DNA of 64,000 bases from Cotesia glomerata (taxonomy: Eukaryota > Arthropoda > Insecta > Hymenoptera > Braconidae), in NCBI RefSeq assembly GCF_020080835.1, contig NC_058161.1:17349603-17413602 (forward strand), read 5' to 3'. The notes beneath the pieces were generated by a model, which made no database searches, had not been told where the DNA came from, and saw only the letters and a program-made list of their open reading frames with translations. Position numbers and translations under genes: made by a program. Of this stretch, positions 52,201-55,200 are shown piece after piece; the first letter of the stretch is position 1, and each line of letters starts with the position of its first letter.

Positions 52201-55200
52201 ACTTTGAAAATTCAAAACATATTTACGTCGAGAACACTATGAAGAAAAAAATTCTGGAAATGTTTATCGGTGAACGGGAAGACATCGAGTGCCTAGAAGA
52301 TTTGGGCTTTAGAGAAAAGTTCCCGAAATCATCTTTGTGCAAAAACCACAATGTGCCAAGCTATTGCGCGATTGAAAATTCAATGGTTATGTTGCATTGG
52401 TTGGAGCTAAGCAAAGCTCGTAAAGCTTCTTTAAGTAAAGTAAGATTGCCGGAAAATCGAGTGTTCTTACCGGTGAGTATCAAAGACCGTGTTTTCAGTG
52501 CTCTATTGGACACTGGAGCTACCGCGACTTGCATCAACAAACTCGATGATAGATTGGTTGAAGCTGCTGGAATGTCAAGCTCAGATCGAAAATCCGCGAC
52601 CGGCGCAGACGGACATGTTATGAGAATAGAAGGCTCAGTTCGTTTGCCGTTGGTAATAAACAACGAAATGATAAAGCTAGATGTCAGAGTAGTTCCTAAG
52701 CTTGGATACGAAATGATCCTGGGAATAGACGCGGTTCAAGCTTTTGGGATCGGGTTAGATGGCGCTAGCTGTACGTGGTGGACTAAACGACGCCCGGGAA
52801 TTTTTAGCTGGGATGGATGAAATTGACTTGCTTTTGAGGTCAGAAGTTATTTTTATTGAAATTACTAGTTTTTTATTTTTAGTTTATTTTATTAGAAGCT
52901 TAAAATTTTACTGAAAATGAAAGTTGTGATTGACTTTTGTGGCTACCGGATTCCAGACGATAAATATGGCGTCAAAGAATTCAGCATTTACTATGTCAAT
53001 AAGGATAACAAAATAGTAAGGAAAATCTTTAATATTGTCAAGGCGCCTTGTGAGTGGCACAGTTTGAAACCAGAAACCAAAAAAGAGTATAAAAAGCTGT
53101 ATGAAAAGAATGGAATAAATTACAAAACCGGATTTTGTAATTATAATATATCGATATGTGTTTTATGCAAATATTTAAAACATATGAAAACTATCTACGT
53201 TAAAAATGATACGCAAAAAAATTTGTTAGAAAATTATATTCTTCGGTCAAAAAAGTTAAACATTATTTGCATGGACGCACTGGGGTTCAACGGTGTAGAA
53301 GAAATGACAACTAAATGCAGAAGTCATGAGTTGCCTGATAAAAATAATTGTGTTAATGATAACGCGCTAGCTATGGTCGACTGGCTTTTGAAGAATAATA
53401 ATTCTATTAATAATGATGAAGGTAAAGAAAATTCTAAAGATGTGAGCAACGAACAAACTGAAGTTGCTCAAGAAGTTCCTATGGAAGTGGATAAAACTGT
53501 AGATTTAAAGTAATATTAACTTTAATTATGAAAAATATTGCAAAATTAAACGATTTAAAGAATATTTTTTTTCTGAATTTACTTTTCGAATTAATCGATA
53601 GTCAATTAACGGTAAAAAATAAAAAAAAAAAAAACGTATCAAAACATGCTTAAGGAGATCCACGCAGTCAAATTTTTAAAACTTCTTGAAAGTTTGTAAA
53701 TCCAATCTACGTAGCCTAATAATTAATAAAAAAAATTAAAAAAACAGTAGGTTTCCGGGATATTTAATCAAATAATTAGGTTTGAAAATTGTAATTTTTA
53801 CATATAGGTAAATGGAGATTTCACCAGCCTTGTATTTGATTAAGAATTTGATGCAATTAACGATTTTAAAAAAATTGTATTTTCATTGAATTTGATTCAA
53901 AAAATAATAAGCTTTCGATTAAAACAATAAAAAAGTAGATTTCCGAACGTATTACGAAGGTATTTTATATTTTTTATGAAAAATCACAAGGTACTTCCGT
54001 TCTTTAAAGTCTTGTATTTGACTTGGCAACACCGCTTGCGCAGTTACCCAAAAGATAAGTAACCGCGATTTTTCAAATGCTAGAAGATCTTAGTCATTTT
54101 ATTTAGACAGTAAACATAAATAAATTTCAAGGTTAGGGAACTCTTGCGGTGTTGTCAAGTGTATACCAGTAATTCAGAGTGCTATATTTTTTATTAGTCA
54201 ATTAAATGTTAATAATTATTTAAAGAGCAAATCTTTCGGAAATTTCCTCAAAAATGTTATTAATTAATTTAAAAATTAATTTTAAGATGCATAACAAAAG
54301 TATTTCTACGTATTATGTTTTTATAGACATTCTTTACACTAGGAGGGTATACTTGGATCTCCTTAAAGAAGAAAATAAATAAAAACTTACCAATACTCGA
54401 CTGCGACTCGGAGTGCCTCAGATCCATACTCGTGACATTTTCAATTTCCGTCGTAGAACTCAGCTTGAAACTGACATTATCACCGTCTTCTGTACCATTA
54501 CCATTTTCATCAGGTTTGTCATCTGGAGTAGTCAACTCATCAGTCTGGATTACCAACGAGCTCTTGCAAGCCGGACAACAAGGTTTCATGTCCATCATCC
54601 CGACCCCAACAATATAATCTGGGTCTTGAGAAAAATGCGTCGAGCACTTCATGCACTTGAATACTTTCAACACAATAGCTCGCTTCTTAATTTTCCCTGC
54701 CATCAGTCTCACTATTTTAAGAGCATCTTCTCCATCAACGTAGTACATCCTCGACTGACGATCGCGCCTCGTTGTGTCGAAGATAAAATCAACGCTCGTG
54801 GTCTCACCGCGGCCCATTATACACGACAGAACAGTGTCCATTGACCACCGATACTTTATTTTCCCCGTTATTGAATCTCGTTCAATAACATATTCATCAG
54901 TAATAACCAAAAATACCTCTTCATCAGGATTTTTCTGACTCACCAGAAACAAATCACCAGTTTCTTCTTCAGGATCATAAATTTCTTCCTTCAGTTCCAC
55001 TATATTATTACTCGGTTCCTCGAACTCGATCTCCAGTTCCTTCTGTTCTTCTTCAACCTGACCGCTATTTTGCTGCTCATCTTGTTGAGATCTTTGATCT
55101 TCAACAATTTGTCCGTTCTCCGACCCATCCAGACCTTCCAGATCATCAAGGTTCCTCGGAACGGACGCAACAGGATGTTTATCAAGCCCCATGATATCCT

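Noticed and set aside
21137..53513. Array as an integrated viral segment (bracovirus-like)
   Set aside because: No excision junction repeats or recognisable viral replication or capsid genes were seen, and the array lies within a host gene intron.
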